Origin: Buttiauxella izardii
GTDB taxonomy: Bacteria; Pseudomonadota; Gammaproteobacteria; Enterobacterales; Enterobacteriaceae
Direction of reading: 5' to 3'
Assembly (NCBI RefSeq): GCF_003601925.1
Contig: NZ_QZWH01000008.1
Span: 24,384 to 88,383 of the forward strand
Length of the DNA stretch: 64,000 bases
The notes beneath the pieces are model-generated. The model had not been told where the DNA came from and did no database searches. It saw only the letters and a list, made by a program, of their open reading frames with translations. A program made the position numbers and the translations under genes. Shown piece by piece: positions 1 through 13,699 of the stretch (positions are counted from its first letter, which is position 1; every line of letters begins with the position of its first letter).

Positions 1-246
1 GGTGCTGCCGTCGTTAGCCTTCTGCACTAACGCACCGTTATAGGTGATGCAGTAGTCATTCGGCTTATCCATGTGCAGCTCTTTGAGATAGTTCTCAACA
101 CCTGCAAAAGGGCGTCCGGTACACAAAACAACGTTGACGCCACGTTCGCGCGCGCTGGCGATGGCGGCTTTAACGGCTGGAGAAATGGTGTGGTCTGGCA
201 GCAACAGGGTGCCGTCCATATCAATAGCAATGAGTTTTATAGTCAT
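1..246 (-). CDS. yidA: Sugar-phosphate phosphatase YidA, N-terminal 82 codons (cut by window edge)
   Basis: HAD-superfamily Cof-type phosphatase that dephosphorylates sugar phosphates in the cytosol. The visible N-terminus begins MTIKLIAIDMDGTLLLPDHT and carries HAD motif I with the nucleophile and general-acid aspartates at about residues 9 and 11 (DMDGT), followed by a CTGRPF stretch typical of the Cof family. The ATG lies at the complement of 244-246. The gene runs off the left edge, so motifs III and IV are not seen. Position upstream of yidB and gyrB is as in E. coli, which supports the name. Confidence 0.9.
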   Translation of the reverse strand, partial: MTIKLIAIDMDGTLLLPDHTISPAVKAAIASARERGVNVVLCTGRPFAGVENYLKELHMDKPNDYCITYNGALVQKANDGST

Positions 247-340
247 AGGATTTTCTGAGGTAATGAGTTTATCTCATGCTAACGCGATTAAGCTCGCAAA
301 AATAGCGCTACGTTGAGGGTGAAATACGTCCGTTATTAAC

Positions 341-369
341 AAAAAAACGCCACCCGTAGAGAGTGGCGT
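341..369 (-). terminator. Rho-independent terminator downstream of yidB
   Basis: Read on the minus strand, a 7-bp stem (ACGCCAC/GTGGCGT) is followed directly by a run of seven T. It sits just past the yidB stop and before yidA. Confidence 0.8.
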
Positions 370-376
370 ATATCTG

Positions 377-766
377 TTAGCTGAAGAATTTATCCTTCAG
401 CATATGGAAGCCTTTAGTCAGCAAATCTTCATCGTGAGTGACTTCACCTGCTGGCGATAAAGTATCGACAATTTTCGGGAACTGCTCTGCCAGCAGTTGA
501 GATGCGCTTCCCACATCAATCCCGAGCTTCTCAGCCAGGCCGCTGATGGCGGGCGTTCCTAATACATCCTGTATCCGCTCAGGGCTAACGCTTTGGTTAT
601 GCGCGCCGCTCAGCCAGGAGGTGACAACATCTGAGAACCCCTTTTCCCGAAACCGTTCAAGAATTGCCTGAATGCCGCCTTGTTCATTAATCCACGTAAG
701 GATGACTTTGAATTTACCTGCATCGCCACCCCCCATCATGCCAGTAACTTGATCGAATAAACCCAT
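377..766 (-). CDS. yidB: YidB, DUF937 family protein
   Basis: Small cytosolic protein of the YidB/DUF937 family (129 aa, near the E. coli 132 aa); molecular function is not established. It starts MGLFDQVTGMM and has the family pattern of a glycine-rich N-terminus (MMGGGDAGKF), a helical middle and the conserved LAEQFPKIVDTLSPAGEV segment near residue 100. I chose the ATG at 764-766 over an in-frame upstream TTG because AGAGGA lies at the right distance before it and homologues start with MGLF. It lies between gyrB and yidA, as in E. coli, with its own terminator downstream. Confidence 0.88.
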   Translation of the reverse strand: MGLFDQVTGMMGGGDAGKFKVILTWINEQGGIQAILERFREKGFSDVVTSWLSGAHNQSVSPERIQDVLGTPAISGLAEKLGIDVGSASQLLAEQFPKIVDTLSPAGEVTHDEDLLTKGFHMLKDKFFS

Positions 767-860
767 GACCGTGTCCTCTTGCAATCACGAAGTGTGCAAT
801 AGAAGTGTAGTCACTCAGGGGGATTAACGCGGGAAAATGGAGGCAAAACGAGGGAAATGG

Positions 861-882
861 TTGGTGGGCAGACGCCCACCAA
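861..882. terminator. Strong hairpin after gyrB
   Basis: A perfect 9-bp inverted repeat (TTGGTGGGC/GCCCACCAA, 4-nt loop) lies 10 bp beyond the gyrB stop. No T-run follows on the minus strand, so it may stabilise the 3' end or pause polymerase rather than act as a classic terminator. Confidence 0.55.
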
Positions 883-892
883 CGGGTACAGA

Positions 893-4409
<3,517 letters not shown>

Positions 4410-5510
4410 CTACAGTCTCATTGGCATGACAACGTAAGCCGCCGCTTGAGAGGCAGCATCTTCAATCTGCACGCTGGAAACAGAGTCAGTCAGCAAAATG
4501 CGCACGTTCTCGCACTTCAGTGCGTTCAACACATCGAGCACGTAACTGACGTTAAAGCCGATTTCCATATCTGTGCCGTCATAAGTGACGTCGAGAATTT
4601 CTTCAGCTTCTTCCTGTTCCGGGTTGTTAGCGGTGATTTTCAACTGATTGGCAATCACTTGCAGACGAACGCCACGGAATTTCTCGTTGGAGAGAATCGC
4701 CGCACGTGAAAATGCTTGTTTCAGCAAATCACAGCTGGCATCGAGATGTTTATCCGGGTTCTTCGGCAATACGCGGCGATAATCAGGGAAACGGCCATCA
4801 ACCAGCTTGGACGTAAAGATAAAATCACCAACGTGAGCACGAATGTTGTTGCTGCCAATTTGAATGCGCAGCGGTGAATCACCGCCGTCGAGCATACGCA
4901 TCAGCTCAATCACGCCTTTACGCGGCACGATCACAGAATGGTTTGGCAACGATTGACCGACCGGCATAGAACACACGGCCAGGCGGTGACCATCGGTCGC
5001 CACGGTGCGCAGTTCTTCGCCTTCGGTTTCAAACAACATGCCGTTCAAATAGTAACGAACGTCCTGATGCGCCATAGAAAACTGTGTGGCTTCAATAAGG
5101 CGTTTCATGGTCGCTTGCGGGAGAGTGAATTCGACTTCGCTCTGCCAGTCGTCCAGGTTCGGGAAATCAGCCGCAGGGAGCGTTGAAAGCGAGAAACGGC
5201 TACGCCCGGAGCGCACCAACATGCGGTCGCCCTCAAGCTGAACAGCGATTTCCGCGCCTTCTGGCAAACCACGGCAGATATCGAAAAATTTACGCGCAGG
5301 AACGGTGGTCGCACCCGGCTCATGCGGTTGCACCAACGCGACACGCGCCACCATCTCCATTTCCAGGTCAGTGCCTGTTAATGAGAGCGTTCCTTCCGCG
5401 ACTTGCAACAGCAGGTTGCCGAGAATCGGTAACGTCGGACGGCCACCAAGTGGGCCACTCACCTGTTGCAGCGGTTTTAATAAAGTTTCACGTTCAACGG
5501 TAAATTTCAT
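4410..5510 (-). CDS. dnaN: DNA polymerase III beta sliding clamp
   Basis: Beta clamp that tethers DNA polymerase III and other clamp-binding proteins to DNA as a ring-shaped dimer. The 366 aa match E. coli; sequence such as PILGNLLLQV and the C-terminal AAYVVMPMRL (the hydrophobic pocket that receives clamp-binding motifs) is intact. It starts only 4 bp after the dnaA stop and ends flush against recF, so dnaA-dnaN-recF read as one operon. No irregularity seen. Confidence 0.98.
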   Translation of the reverse strand: MKFTVERETLLKPLQQVSGPLGGRPTLPILGNLLLQVAEGTLSLTGTDLEMEMVARVALVQPHEPGATTVPARKFFDICRGLPEGAEIAVQLEGDRMLVRSGRSRFSLSTLPAADFPNLDDWQSEVEFTLPQATMKRLIEATQFSMAHQDVRYYLNGMLFETEGEELRTVATDGHRLAVCSMPVGQSLPNHSVIVPRKGVIELMRMLDGGDSPLRIQIGSNNIRAHVGDFIFTSKLVDGRFPDYRRVLPKNPDKHLDASCDLLKQAFSRAAILSNEKFRGVRLQVIANQLKITANNPEQEEAEEILDVTYDGTDMEIGFNVSYVLDVLNALKCENVRILLTDSVSSVQIEDAASQAAAYVVMPMRL

Positions 5511-5514
5511 AGCG

Positions 5515-6903
5515 TCACGAAGATAATGTTCTGATTAAGTTGGAGAAATCTTCTTTGATGTCGTGGCTTTCTTCACGCAACTGCTCAATCTTACGGCAGG
5601 CGTGCAGAACCGTAGTATGGTCGCGGCCACCAAAGGCATCGCCGATTTCTGGCAAGCTATGGTTTGTCAGTTCCTTCGCCAGTGCCATCGCCATTTGACG
5701 TGGACGGGCAACCGAGCGAGAACGACGCTTGGACAACAGGTCAGCAATCTTGATTTTATAGTACTCGGCCACCGTCTTTTGAATATTGTCGATGGTGACG
5801 AGTTTTTCTTGCAGCGCCAGCAAGTCACGCAGCGCTTCACGCACGAAGTCGATGGTAATCGCCCGGCCAGTAAAATTGGCATTGGCGATAACACGGTTCA
5901 GTGCCCCTTCCAGCTCACGCACGTTGGAACGTAAACGCTTAGCAATAAAGAAGGCCACTTCACCCGGCAGACGAATGTCGTTCTCGTCGGCTTTTTTCAT
6001 CAGGATCGCAACGCGAGTTTCCAGTTCCGGCGGTTCGATCGCTACCGTCAGTCCCCAACCGAAACGAGATTTCAGACGATCTTCAACACCGTTGATCTCT
6101 TTTGGATAACGATCCGAAGTCAGAATGATCTGTTGATTACCTTCGAGCAGGGCGTTGAAGGTATGGAAGAATTCTTCCTGTGAGCGCTCTTTATTCGCAA
6201 AGAATTGAATGTCATCAATCAGCAGCGCATCAACGGAACGATAGTAACGTTTGAACTCTTCAATGGCGTTGTTTTGCAGCGCTTTTACCATGTCCTGAAC
6301 GAAGCGTTCAGAGTGCATGTACACCACTTTTGCATTCGGTTTGCGAGCAATAATACCGTTGCCAACAGCATGCAAAAGGTGCGTTTTACCCAAACCCGTG
6401 CCGCCATAAAGGAACAGCGGGTTATAAGCACCACCAGGGTTATCTGCTACCTGACGTGCCGCTGCGCGAGCCAGTTGGTTCGACTTACCTTCAACGAAGT
6501 TATCAAAGGTATGTTTCACGTTAACGTTAGAGCGATAAGAGTGTTCAGCCGGAGCCGGAGAGTTATCCCAGCTTGGGCGAAGATGAGTCGTAGGGCGTGC
6601 GATATGCACATGAGCCGGAGCAGTAGTAACAGTCTGCTGATTCAGCGTTTGGCTGACCGGTTTGCTGCCCACTTCAAAACGCAGGACCGGGGCATCTGCA
6701 CCACAAAAATCATTGAGCAAGCCATTGATGTTATTGAGGTACTTGTCTCTGACCCAATCGAGTACAAAACGGTTTGGCGCATACAGGGCCAGCGTGTTAT
6801 CGCTTAGTTCCGCCTGTAGGGGGCGTATCCACATACTAAATTCTGTGGCTGGTAACTCATCCTGCAATCGGGCAAGACACTGCTGCCAAAGCGAAAGTGA
6901 CAC
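5515..6903 (-). CDS. dnaA: Chromosomal replication initiator protein DnaA
   Basis: AAA+ ATPase that binds DnaA boxes and melts oriC. It has four domains in order: N-terminal DnaB/DiaA-interaction domain ([13 protein letters not shown]), a variable linker (about residues 85-130), AAA+ core with Walker [10 protein letters not shown] (about 168) and Walker [10 protein letters not shown], and a C-terminal DNA-binding domain with the signature [15 protein letters not shown]. The linker differs most from E. coli and is a few residues shorter (462 versus 467 aa). I chose the GTG at 6901-6903, as in E. coli, because GGAG precedes it; an in-frame GTG twelve bases upstream is less likely. A DnaA box in the upstream region fits known autoregulation. 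Confidence 0.97.
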   Translation of the reverse strand: MSLSLWQQCLARLQDELPATEFSMWIRPLQAELSDNTLALYAPNRFVLDWVRDKYLNNINGLLNDFCGADAPVLRFEVGSKPVSQTLNQQTVTTAPAHVHIARPTTHLRPSWDNSPAPAEHSYRSNVNVKHTFDNFVEGKSNQLARAAARQVADNPGGAYNPLFLYGGTGLGKTHLLHAVGNGIIARKPNAKVVYMHSERFVQDMVKALQNNAIEEFKRYYRSVDALLIDDIQFFANKERSQEEFFHTFNALLEGNQQIILTSDRYPKEINGVEDRLKSRFGWGLTVAIEPPELETRVAILMKKADENDIRLPGEVAFFIAKRLRSNVRELEGALNRVIANANFTGRAITIDFVREALRDLLALQEKLVTIDNIQKTVAEYYKIKIADLLSKRRSRSVARPRQMAMALAKELTNHSLPEIGDAFGGRDHTTVLHACRKIEQLREESHDIKEDFSNLIRTLSS

Positions 6904-7130
6904 GGCGGACTCCACTCGAACAAAGTCGATAAAATGACGAAGACTGAAAGTTTATATTCATGATTGTTGACACACGCCGACTCTTCCACAACGGAACCCC
7001 GATTCGGGAAGCGTGCGAACCGCTATCTGCGGTTTACCCCAGGGTGAACGCTAAAGGATCACGATCGGGACCGCGGATCATAGCCTAAAGTGCGCCAGAG
7101 ATCTTCTGTTTCTCACAGTTTCTTCCCGAT

Positions 7131-7139
7131 TTATCCACA
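7131..7139 (+). promoter_or_regulatory. DnaA box in the dnaA promoter region
   Basis: TTATCCACA, a perfect R1-type DnaA box about 230 bp upstream of the dnaA start. In E. coli a box at the equivalent place mediates dnaA autorepression; the same role is inferred here. Confidence 0.85.
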
Positions 7140-7290
7140 GGCTTGTTTTGTGGCGTCCAGGGCTGTTTTGTGGAGTCTAAGTGTAAACGATCCTGTCAGA
7201 CGTGCAGCGCTATAGATTCCTATATTGGAAAATTTAATGACTAGCGCACAAAATCAGCTTATCTGATCTAAGGAAGATCCCAGTCGATCC

Positions 7291-7318
7291 TTGCGCTTTA
7301 ATGGGGACGCCGTATAAT
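7291..7318 (+). promoter_or_regulatory. rpmH promoter
   Basis: -35 TTGCGC and -10 TATAAT separated by 16 bp, directed towards rpmH, in a context (TTTAATGGGGACGCCG between the boxes) like the E. coli rpmH promoter. The leader to the rpmH ATG is about 225 nt. Confidence 0.7.
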
Positions 7319-7538
7319 TCCCCACCCGTCGCGTGTCACCACGGCTTTACTTTGGTCAGATCCTGGTCGTTTTAAGGGTCAAAAAGCGAATTAAGGCACG
7401 GGAAATAAGGAAAGAGAATTGACTCCGGAGTGTACAATTATTACAATCCGGCCTCTTTAATCAGCCACACTGAGGCGTTAGTCGTTTGCAGTTTCTGCAG
7501 GGCTCTTCGCTAACCCAGTGAAATTTATCCAAGTTTAG

Positions 7539-7691
<153 letters not shown>

Positions 7692-7708
7692 TAAAAGCTA
7701 ACCCCTGA

Positions 7709-8068
7709 GTGGTTAAGCTCGCATTTCCCAGGGAGTTACGCTTGTTAACTCCCACTCATTTCACTTTCGTCTTCCAGCAGCCTCAACGGGCTGGCACGCC
7801 GCAAATCACCATCCTCGGCCGCCTAAATTCGCTGGGGCATCCCCGCATCGGTCTTACAGTCGCTAAGAAAAACGTTAAACGTGCACACGAACGCAATCGG
7901 ATTAAACGTCTGACGCGTGAGAGTTTCCGTTTGCGTCAGCATGAACTTCCTTCGATGGATTTCGTGGTAGTGGCTAAGAAAGGGGTTGCAGACCTGGATA
8001 ACCGGGCTTTATCGGAAGCATTGGAAAAGTTATGGCGCCGTCACTGTCGCCTGTCTCCCGGCTCCTGA
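7709..8068 (+). CDS. rnpA: Ribonuclease P protein component
   Basis: Basic protein cofactor of RNase P, which removes tRNA 5' leaders together with the rnpB RNA. The 119 aa equal E. coli. The RNR signature is seen in [20 protein letters not shown] (about residues 53-72), forming the RNA-binding helix. The start is GTG (7709-7711), as in E. coli, and the 3' end overlaps yidD by 37 bp in another frame, a conserved arrangement. Confidence 0.97.
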   Translation: MVKLAFPRELRLLTPTHFTFVFQQPQRAGTPQITILGRLNSLGHPRIGLTVAKKNVKRAHERNRIKRLTRESFRLRQHELPSMDFVVVAKKGVADLDNRALSEALEKLWRRHCRLSPGS

Positions 8069-8289
8069 TAGGCCTGATTAGGGTCTATCAGCGCCTGATA
8101 AGTCCGCTTCTCGGGCCGCATTGCCGTTTTACTCCAACCTGTTCTCACTACGGAATTGAGGCATTGCGCAGGTTTGGGGTGCTAAAAGGCAGTTGGTTGA
8201 CAGTGAAACGCGTATTAAAATGCCACCCTTTGAACCCCGGTGGAGACGATCCCGTCCCACCTGGACCTTTTGATACCAGAGAACACTAA
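8032..8289 (+). CDS. yidD: Membrane protein insertion efficiency factor YidD
   Basis: Small (85 aa) inner-membrane-associated protein that assists YidC-dependent insertion. It carries the conserved cysteine segments [11 protein letters not shown] (about residues 31-41) and [18 protein letters not shown], and an amphipathic N-terminus ([16 protein letters not shown]) thought to lie on the membrane. It starts inside the end of rnpA and is followed by yidC after 2 bp, so translation is probably coupled through the trio. Confidence 0.95.
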   Translation: MAPSLSPVSRLLIGLIRVYQRLISPLLGPHCRFTPTCSHYGIEALRRFGVLKGSWLTVKRVLKCHPLNPGGDDPVPPGPFDTREH

Positions 8290-8291
8290 CG

Positions 8292-9938
8292 ATGGATTCG
8301 CAACGCAATCTTTTTCTCATCGCTTTGTTGTTCGTGTCTTTCATGATCTGGCAAGCCTGGGAGCAGGACCACGCTCCAAAACCTCAGGTGCAGCAGACCA
8401 CGCAGACTACGACCACCGCAGCAGGTAACGCCGCAAGCCAGGGTGTGCCGACCAGTGGCCAGGGGAAAATCATCACGGTTAAAACTGACGTCCTTGAGCT
8501 TTCCATCAACACCCGTGGTGGTGATGTTGAGCAGGCACAGTTGCTGACCTACCCGAAAGAGCTCAAATCCAATGAGCCGTTCCAGTTACTGGAAACCACG
8601 CCAGAGTTTATCTACCAGGCACAAAGTGGCCTGACTGGCCGTGATGGCCCGGATAACCCGGCTAATGGCGACCGTCCTCTGTATAACGTTGAAAGCGACA
8701 GCTTCGTCTTGCCGGAAGGCCAGAACGAGTTGGTGATTCCAATGACTTATACCGATGCGGCTGGCAACACCTTTACTAAGTCATTCACTCTGAAACGCGG
8801 CGAGTTCGCGGTGAGCGTGGATTACAACGTGAAGAACACCGGTGAGAAACCGCTGGAACTGGCTACTTTTGGTCAGTTGAAGCAGTCCATCAATTTGCCG
8901 ACTCACCGCGATACCGGAAGCAGCAACTTTGCGTTGCATACTTTCCGTGGTGCAGCGTACTCAACGCCAGACGCGAAATACGAAAAATATAAATTCGATA
9001 AAATCGCTGACGGTGAAAACCTGAACGTTAACGCCAGCAATGGTTGGGTAGCGATGTTGCAGCAGTACTTTGCAACGGCGTGGGTTCCACGTAATCAGGG
9101 CACTAACAACTTCTATACCACCAAACTGAGCAATGATGTGGCGGCGATTGGTTATAAATCCGCACCACAACTGGTTCAGCCAGGCCAGACAGCTCAACTG
9201 GGTAGCACCCTGTGGGTTGGCCCGGAAATTCAGGACAAAATGGCAGCCGTTGCGCCGCACCTTGACCTGACTGTGGATTATGGTTGGTTGTGGTTTATTT
9301 CTCAGCCGCTGTTCAAGCTGTTGAAATTCCTGCACAGCTTCATCGGTAACTGGGGCTTCTCCATTATCGTTATCACCTTTATCGTTCGTGGCATCATGTA
9401 CCCGCTGACTAAAGCGCAGTACACCTCCATGGCGAAAATGCGTATGTTGCAGCCAAAACTGGCGGCCATGCGTGAACGTATTGGTGACGATAAGCAGCGT
9501 CAGAGCCAGGAAATGATGGCCCTGTACAAAGCTGAGAAGGTTAACCCGTTGGGTGGCTGTCTGCCTCTGGTTATCCAGATGCCAATCTTCCTGGCGTTGT
9601 ACTATATGCTGATGGGTTCCGTAGAGCTGCGCCATGCGCCGTTCGCACTGTGGATTCATGACTTGTCTGCACAAGACCCGTACTACATCCTGCCGATCCT
9701 GATGGGCTTGACGATGTTCTTCATTCAGAAGATGTCGCCAACGACAGTGACCGACCCGATGCAGCAGAAGATCATGACCTTTATGCCGGTCATCTTCACG
9801 GTGTTCTTCCTGTGGTTCCCGTCAGGCCTGGTACTGTACTATATCGTCAGTAACACCGTGACCATCATCCAGCAGCAGCTGATTTATCGCGGTCTTGAGA
9901 AACGTGGCTTACACAGCCGCGATAAGAAAAAGACCTGA
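8292..9938 (+). CDS. yidC: Membrane protein insertase YidC
   Basis: Inner-membrane insertase/chaperone for proteins such as the ATP synthase c and a subunits, acting alone or with SecYEG. The 548 aa match E. coli. An N-terminal membrane anchor ([16 protein letters not shown], about 7-22) is followed by the large periplasmic P1 domain (to about 345) and a C-terminal core of five membrane segments. That core holds the conserved arginine in [17 protein letters not shown] and the cytoplasmic coiled-coil [21 protein letters not shown] terminator follows within 25 bp. Confidence 0.97.
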   Translation: MDSQRNLFLIALLFVSFMIWQAWEQDHAPKPQVQQTTQTTTTAAGNAASQGVPTSGQGKIITVKTDVLELSINTRGGDVEQAQLLTYPKELKSNEPFQLLETTPEFIYQAQSGLTGRDGPDNPANGDRPLYNVESDSFVLPEGQNELVIPMTYTDAAGNTFTKSFTLKRGEFAVSVDYNVKNTGEKPLELATFGQLKQSINLPTHRDTGSSNFALHTFRGAAYSTPDAKYEKYKFDKIADGENLNVNASNGWVAMLQQYFATAWVPRNQGTNNFYTTKLSNDVAAIGYKSAPQLVQPGQTAQLGSTLWVGPEIQDKMAAVAPHLDLTVDYGWLWFISQPLFKLLKFLHSFIGNWGFSIIVITFIVRGIMYPLTKAQYTSMAKMRMLQPKLAAMRERIGDDKQRQSQEMMALYKAEKVNPLGGCLPLVIQMPIFLALYYMLMGSVELRHAPFALWIHDLSAQDPYYILPILMGLTMFFIQKMSPTTVTDPMQQKIMTFMPVIFTVFFLWFPSGLVLYYIVSNTVTIIQQQLIYRGLEKRGLHSRDKKKT

Positions 9939-9961
9939 TAAAAATTAGCGAAAAGCTTACG

Positions 9962-9989
9962 AAAGGCGGTCAATTGACCGCCTTTTTTA
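9962..9989 (+). terminator. Terminator after yidC
   Basis: AAAGGCGGTCAATTGACCGCC hairpin (perfect stem, including a central TCAATTGA palindrome) followed by six T. Confidence 0.9.
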
Positions 9990-9997
9990 TTTCGTAG

Positions 9998-10023
9998 GGT
10001 GGATAAGCGAAGCGTCATCCACC
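9998..10023. repeat. REP-like palindrome copy 1
   Basis: GGTGGAT and ATCCACC flank the core AAGCGAAGCGTC. The core is nearly identical to that of the element at 17281-17306 (AAGCAAAGCGTC), with compensating stem differences, so the two appear to be members of one dispersed REP-like family. It lies between the yidC terminator and mnmE. Confidence 0.65.
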
Positions 10024-10045
10024 ACTTAATAACGAAGGGGCAGTA

Positions 10046-11410
10046 ATGAGCCATAACGAGACAATCGTTGCCCAGGCGACACCGCCGGGACGTGGTGGAG
10101 TCGGTATCCTGCGCGTCTCAGGCCTTCAGGCGCGTGAAGTCGCGCAAGCGATTCTGGGCAAACTCCCTAAGCCACGCTACGCCGATTACCTGCCATTCCG
10201 TGATGCAGACGGCAGCGTTCTGGATCAAGGCATCGCGCTGTGGTTTCCCGGCCCCAACTCCTTCACCGGAGAAGACGTGCTGGAACTTCAGGGTCACGGC
10301 GGCCCGGTTATCCTCGATTTGCTGTTAAAACGCATTGTGGCGCTTCCAGGTCTGCGCATCGCAAGGCCTGGCGAGTTCTCTGAACGTGCATTCCTTAACG
10401 ATAAGCTGGATTTGGCTCAGGCCGAGGCAATTGCCGACCTGATTGACGCCAGCTCAGAACAGGCCGCTCGTTCCGCGCTAAATTCTTTGCAGGGCGCTTT
10501 CTCAGCACGCGTAAACCATCTGGTTGAAGCGCTGACGCATCTGCGAATTTACGTCGAAGCGGCGATTGATTTTCCGGATGAAGAAATTGATTTTCTCTCC
10601 GACGGCAAAATTGAAGCGCAGCTAAACCAGGTGATTGGCGATTTGGACGCGGTTCGCGCCGAAGCGCGCCAGGGAAGTTTGCTGCGTGAAGGCATGAAAG
10701 TGGTGATTGCCGGGCGTCCAAACGCCGGGAAATCGAGTCTGCTGAACGCTCTCGCCGGGCGAGAAGCCGCGATCGTGACGGATATTGCTGGCACCACACG
10801 CGACGTTCTACGCGAACATATCCACATCGACGGCATGCCGCTGCATATCATTGATACCGCCGGTTTACGCGAAGCCAGCGATGAAGTTGAGCGCATCGGT
10901 ATCGAACGTGCCTGGAACGAGATCGAACAAGCTGACCGCGTGCTGTTTATGGTTGACGGCACGACAACCGACGCGACCGATCCGGCTGATATTTGGCCTG
11001 ACTTTATTGCACGCTTACCGGCGCGTTTGCCGATTACCGTGGTGCGAAACAAAGCGGATGTCACAGGCGAAACGCTGGGTCTGAGCGATGTGAATGGTCA
11101 CTCACTTGTGCGCTTATCTGCGCGTACCGGTGAAGGCGTAGATGTGCTGCGCGATCATCTTAAACAGAGCATGGGCTTTGAAACCAATATGGAAGGCGGA
11201 TTCCTCGCACGCCGTCGCCATTTGCAGGCGCTGGAACAAGCGGCAACGCACCTGCAACAAGGCAAAGCGCAGCTTCTGGGCGCATGGGCTGGGGAATTGC
11301 TGGCTGAAGAATTACGTCTTTCCCAGCAGAGCCTGAGCGAAATCACCGGTGAATTTACTTCAGATGATTTGCTCGGACGCATCTTCTCGAGCTTCTGTAT
11401 CGGTAAGTAA
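10046..11410 (+). CDS. mnmE: tRNA modification GTPase MnmE
   Basis: GTPase that with MnmG (46081-47970) makes the cmnm5 modification of wobble uridine in certain tRNAs. The 454 aa equal E. coli. An N-terminal folate-binding domain (about 1-118) is followed by a helical domain interrupted by the G domain: G1 GRPNAGKSS (about 226-234), G2 AGTTRD, G3 DTAG, G4 NKAD. The C-terminus is the conserved FCIGK with the catalytically important cysteine. It has its own upstream region and a strong terminator. In E. coli tna genes follow; here an unrelated accessory region begins. Confidence 0.97.
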   Translation: MSHNETIVAQATPPGRGGVGILRVSGLQAREVAQAILGKLPKPRYADYLPFRDADGSVLDQGIALWFPGPNSFTGEDVLELQGHGGPVILDLLLKRIVALPGLRIARPGEFSERAFLNDKLDLAQAEAIADLIDASSEQAARSALNSLQGAFSARVNHLVEALTHLRIYVEAAIDFPDEEIDFLSDGKIEAQLNQVIGDLDAVRAEARQGSLLREGMKVVIAGRPNAGKSSLLNALAGREAAIVTDIAGTTRDVLREHIHIDGMPLHIIDTAGLREASDEVERIGIERAWNEIEQADRVLFMVDGTTTDATDPADIWPDFIARLPARLPITVVRNKADVTGETLGLSDVNGHSLVRLSARTGEGVDVLRDHLKQSMGFETNMEGGFLARRRHLQALEQAATHLQQGKAQLLGAWAGELLAEELRLSQQSLSEITGEFTSDDLLGRIFSSFCIGK

Positions 11411-11443
11411 GCGAAAAAGTAAGCAGGCGCTCACTTTTCACTC

Positions 11444-11478
11444 ATCCCGCAAAGCTCATGGCTTTGCGGGATTTTTTT
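11444..11478 (+). terminator. Terminator after mnmE (possibly bidirectional)
   Basis: ATCCCGCAAAGC and GCTTTGCGGGAT form a perfect 12-bp stem with a 5-nt loop, followed by a T-run. It lies between convergent mnmE and the aldo/keto reductase gene, whose stop is only a few bases away. Confidence 0.9.
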
Positions 11479-11483
11479 GGTCG

Positions 11484-12530
11484 TTACGGCAATTTAAAGC
11501 CCGGGATTCTCGCCATAATGCTGTTCAGTAGCGCTTCGTCAGAAATCCCCTGGAAGTCATAACGCGGTGTGTATGGCGATTCGAGCGCCATAAGCTCATC
11601 TTCAGTCAGCGTGATATCCAGTGATGCCACCGCATCGTCGATTTGCTGAATGCTGCTTGCGCCCACCAGCGGAGCCGTCACCACCGGGTTTTTACGCAAC
11701 CACGCCAGGGCGATTTGCGCACGAGAAACGCCACGGGCGGCGGCAATATCGCCAACGGCATCAATGATTTGGCGATCGCTTTCCTTCGTGAATTGGGTAT
11801 AGAGCATATCGGCAAAACCATCTTTGCCTGAGCGTTCAGTCGTTTTCGCATCATCCCAGCCACGCGCCAGACGACCTCGTGCCAGCGGACTCCAGACCAT
11901 GGTTCCCACGCCTTCGTCGGCGCACAGCGGCAGCATTTCGCGTTCTTCTTCCCGCGCCAGCAAGTTGTAGTGGTTTTGCATCGTAACGAAGCGCGCCCAG
12001 CCGTTGGCTTTTTGCATATGCAGCGCTTTGCTAAATTCCCAGGCATGCATCGAGGAGGCCCCGAGATAACGCACTTTCCCGGCTTTCACCACGTCGTGCA
12101 ACGCTTCGAGGGTTTCTTCGAGCGGCGTGGAGTTATCCATACGGTGGATTAAATACAGATCGACATAATCAGTGCCTAATCGACGCAAACTATGGTCGAT
12201 TTCCGCCATGATCGCTTTACGAGATAACCCTTTGCCATTTGGCCCAGAGCGCATTGGGTGGCGAATTTTGGTCGCAATCACCACATCATCACGGTTGGCA
12301 TAATCTTTTAATGCCCGTCCAAGAATTTCTTCACTGCTTCCCTGGGAATACAGATTTGCGGTATCAAAAAAGTTAATTCCGCTTTCCAGCGCGTGTTTGA
12401 TCAGCGGGCGACTCTGCGCCTCATCCAGCGACCATACAGGATGGCCACGGCCAGGTTCACCGTAAGTCATTGCTCCAATGGCCACAGGTGAAACATCTAA
12501 TCCGGTATTGCCTAGTTTGATATAACGCAT
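11484..12530 (-). CDS. Aldo/keto reductase (YajO-like)
   Basis: NADPH-dependent aldo/keto reductase of 348 aa, most like YajO/Tas-type enzymes (MTYGEPGRG, GINFFDTANLYS, REEEREMLPLC and SPLARGRL are shared with YajO). The catalytic tetrad is visible: Asp56, Tyr61, Lys88 (IATK) and His129 (LIHR). The C-terminal half carries the cofactor-binding ALAWLRKNP and GASSIQQIDD segments. I chose ATG 12528-12530 because GAGGAA precedes it; the longer upstream frame would run into the divergent regulator. The physiological substrate cannot be read from sequence. Its gene faces an AraC-type regulator across a short shared region, suggesting local control. Confidence 0.88.
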   Translation of the reverse strand: MRYIKLGNTGLDVSPVAIGAMTYGEPGRGHPVWSLDEAQSRPLIKHALESGINFFDTANLYSQGSSEEILGRALKDYANRDDVVIATKIRHPMRSGPNGKGLSRKAIMAEIDHSLRRLGTDYVDLYLIHRMDNSTPLEETLEALHDVVKAGKVRYLGASSMHAWEFSKALHMQKANGWARFVTMQNHYNLLAREEEREMLPLCADEGVGTMVWSPLARGRLARGWDDAKTTERSGKDGFADMLYTQFTKESDRQIIDAVGDIAAARGVSRAQIALAWLRKNPVVTAPLVGASSIQQIDDAVASLDITLTEDELMALESPYTPRYDFQGISDEALLNSIMARIPGFKLP

Positions 12531-12633
12531 CGGTGATTCCTCGGGAGAAGTAAACAAATCAGGCTGTAGTTTACGCGCAGGAAATAGAACGATGAATGCG
12601 CTAAAATTCACGAAACATGCTCAGGAGTTCAAA

Positions 12634-13566
12634 ATGCACAGCGATCCGTTTTCAGATTTTCTTCGTCTGGCCGATGCAAAACCAGTCGTTGCCGGAGGTT
12701 TTAGCGCAGGCGGCGACTGGGCGATACGCTTCCCAAAGCCTGAATACCTTAAATTTTTTGCACTGGTGAAAGGGCGCTGCGTTCTGATGTTTGAAGGTGA
12801 AAGAACGCCGGTTTACGTCGAAGAAGGCGACGTATTTTTGCTTTCTTCCACGCCATCGTTTGTGCTGGCAAGTGATTGCATCACCGAGCCGGTAGACGCC
12901 AAAGCCTTGTTTAGCGGCAGTCACAACAAAACCGCAGTCATTGGCGACTGCAAAGACTGCATTCAGCTTGGCGGCCACGTTAAGCTTGATCCAGATAGCG
13001 GAAAGCTGTTGGCACAAGTGTTGCCGCCGTTAATCCACGTGCGAGCATCCTCGCAACAAGCAGGTGTTTTATCGTGGCTGCTTGAACAACTGGTGCGAGA
13101 AGTTTCTCAACCCCTTCCCGGTTTTAGTGTCGTTTCGATGCAGCTCACTCAATTGATGTTTGTGCAGATCTTGCGTGAATATCTGCAAACCGCCACGGAT
13201 CTGCCGTGCAACTGGCTCAAAGCCGTCAGCGATAAACGTCTCCAGCCTGCGCTAGCATTAATGCACAACGATCCGGCGCAAAACTGGCAGTTAAGTGAAC
13301 TGGCAAAGGCCGCAGCGATGTCGCGCACCAGTTTTGCGGTGTATTTCAAGTCGATCGCTGGTGTCGCGCCATTGACCTACCTGACGCAATGGCGCATGTA
13401 TTTAGCCGGGCAATCACTTCGTAAAAGTGAGCTGTCGGTCTCCACGCTGGCGCTTCAATACGGTTACGCCTCCGAAAGCGCATTTAGTACCGCCTTCAAG
13501 CGCATCAATGGCGTTTCTCCACGCAATTATCGAAATTTAAAAATGGCGGAGCTGGCAGACAATTAA
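12634..13566 (+). CDS. AraC-family regulator with N-terminal cupin domain
   Basis: Transcription factor of 310 aa. An N-terminal cupin-type sensor (about residues 20-190; YVEEGDVFLLSS is the beta-barrel strand typical of AraC regulators annotated Cupin_6) is joined to a C-terminal double helix-turn-helix (about 205-300, with LSELAKAAAMSRTSFAVYFK and STLALQYGYASESAFSTAFK). The cysteines in GDCKDCIQLGG could serve as a redox or metal site, which is inference. The ATG at 12634 is preferred over one at 12592 because AGGAG lies 8 bp before it. Divergent to the aldo/keto reductase, a common pairing; it probably controls that gene in response to a small molecule or aldehyde. Confidence 0.85.
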   Translation: MHSDPFSDFLRLADAKPVVAGGFSAGGDWAIRFPKPEYLKFFALVKGRCVLMFEGERTPVYVEEGDVFLLSSTPSFVLASDCITEPVDAKALFSGSHNKTAVIGDCKDCIQLGGHVKLDPDSGKLLAQVLPPLIHVRASSQQAGVLSWLLEQLVREVSQPLPGFSVVSMQLTQLMFVQILREYLQTATDLPCNWLKAVSDKRLQPALALMHNDPAQNWQLSELAKAAAMSRTSFAVYFKSIAGVAPLTYLTQWRMYLAGQSLRKSELSVSTLALQYGYASESAFSTAFKRINGVSPRNYRNLKMAELADN

Positions 13567-13699
13567 AATCAAAATATTCATGGGCTTGATCATTTGTTGA
13601 GGTTTTGATCGTTTTTTATCCATGGCGGGCCGTGCGTTTCCCCGCTAAAAAACCTACAATCGAGAACAGAGTACATTGCCTGGTATCAAGGAGAGACAA

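Noticed and set aside
8961..9674. 237-aa minus-strand frame inside yidC
   Set aside because: Antisense to yidC with no start context or homology that I recognise.
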